From: CAYMND01 sp964465065
GTDB lineage: Bacteria > Acidobacteriota > Aminicenantia > UBA2199
Direction: 5' to 3'
DNA length: 5,913 nucleotides
Assembly (NCBI GenBank): GCA_964465065.1
Contig: CAYXHZ010000105.1
Location: 1 to 5,913, forward strand
Below the pieces are notes generated by a model. It was not told the DNA's origin. It saw only the letters and a list, made by a program, of their open reading frames with translations, and did not search any database. Shown in pieces: positions 5,905-5,913 of the stretch. The first letter of the stretch is position 1. Each line of letters begins with the position of its first letter. A program made the translations under genes and the position numbers.

Positions 5905-5913
5905 ATAAGATTG

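Overview
The window is a compact bacterial stretch of moderately high GC (estimated by eye, not counted). It holds five complete protein genes and the last 17 codons of a sixth. No RNA genes, mobile elements, CRISPR arrays or gene-free stretches over 300 bases were seen. The longest non-coding pieces are about 150 bases at each end. All complete proteins look exported or membrane bound: three lipoproteins, one secreted beta-propeller, and one transmembrane regulator.

The taxon can only be suggested. A FISUMP-domain lipoprotein, a 6-bladed NHL-like propeller and a Reg_prop/Y_Y_Y sensor are typical of Bacteroidota, Fibrobacterota and Acidobacteriota/Aminicenantota-like lineages. Strong Shine-Dalgarno sites before four of the five genes, together with the GC level, argue against typical Bacteroidota. 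An Acidobacteriota/Aminicenantota-type or similar Gram-negative organism is my best guess, at low confidence.

Layout, left to right: (1) 1-54, the end of an unidentified plus-strand gene; (2) 55-201, intergenic, with a perfect 11-bp GC-rich hairpin; (3) 202-1209 (+), a secreted 6-bladed propeller protein; (4) 1212-3920 (-), a 902-residue membrane regulator whose stop lies only 2 bp from the stop of the converging propeller gene; (5) 3974-4591 (-), a FISUMP lipoprotein; (6) 4615-5073 (-), a PEBP-like lipoprotein; (7) 5103-5765 (-), a lipoprotein resembling the CBM9/DOMON fold; (8) 5766-5913, the leader and probable promoter of the minus-strand genes, with a 22-bp near-palindrome.

The four minus-strand genes run in one direction with gaps of 29, 23 and 53 bp, so they are most simply read as one operon: three small lipoproteins followed by a regulator. 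The regulator has the 14-blade double-propeller plus Y_Y_Y periplasmic sensor known from Bacteroides hybrid two-component systems. It carries no histidine kinase or receiver domain; the transmembrane helix leads through a short linker into an AraC-type DNA-binding domain. Transcription could therefore be controlled directly from the membrane. A working model, which is inference, is a small envelope-sensing cassette in which the lipoproteins bind or present a ligand, the regulator reads it, and the regulator acts on its own operon through the AT-rich region at the right edge.
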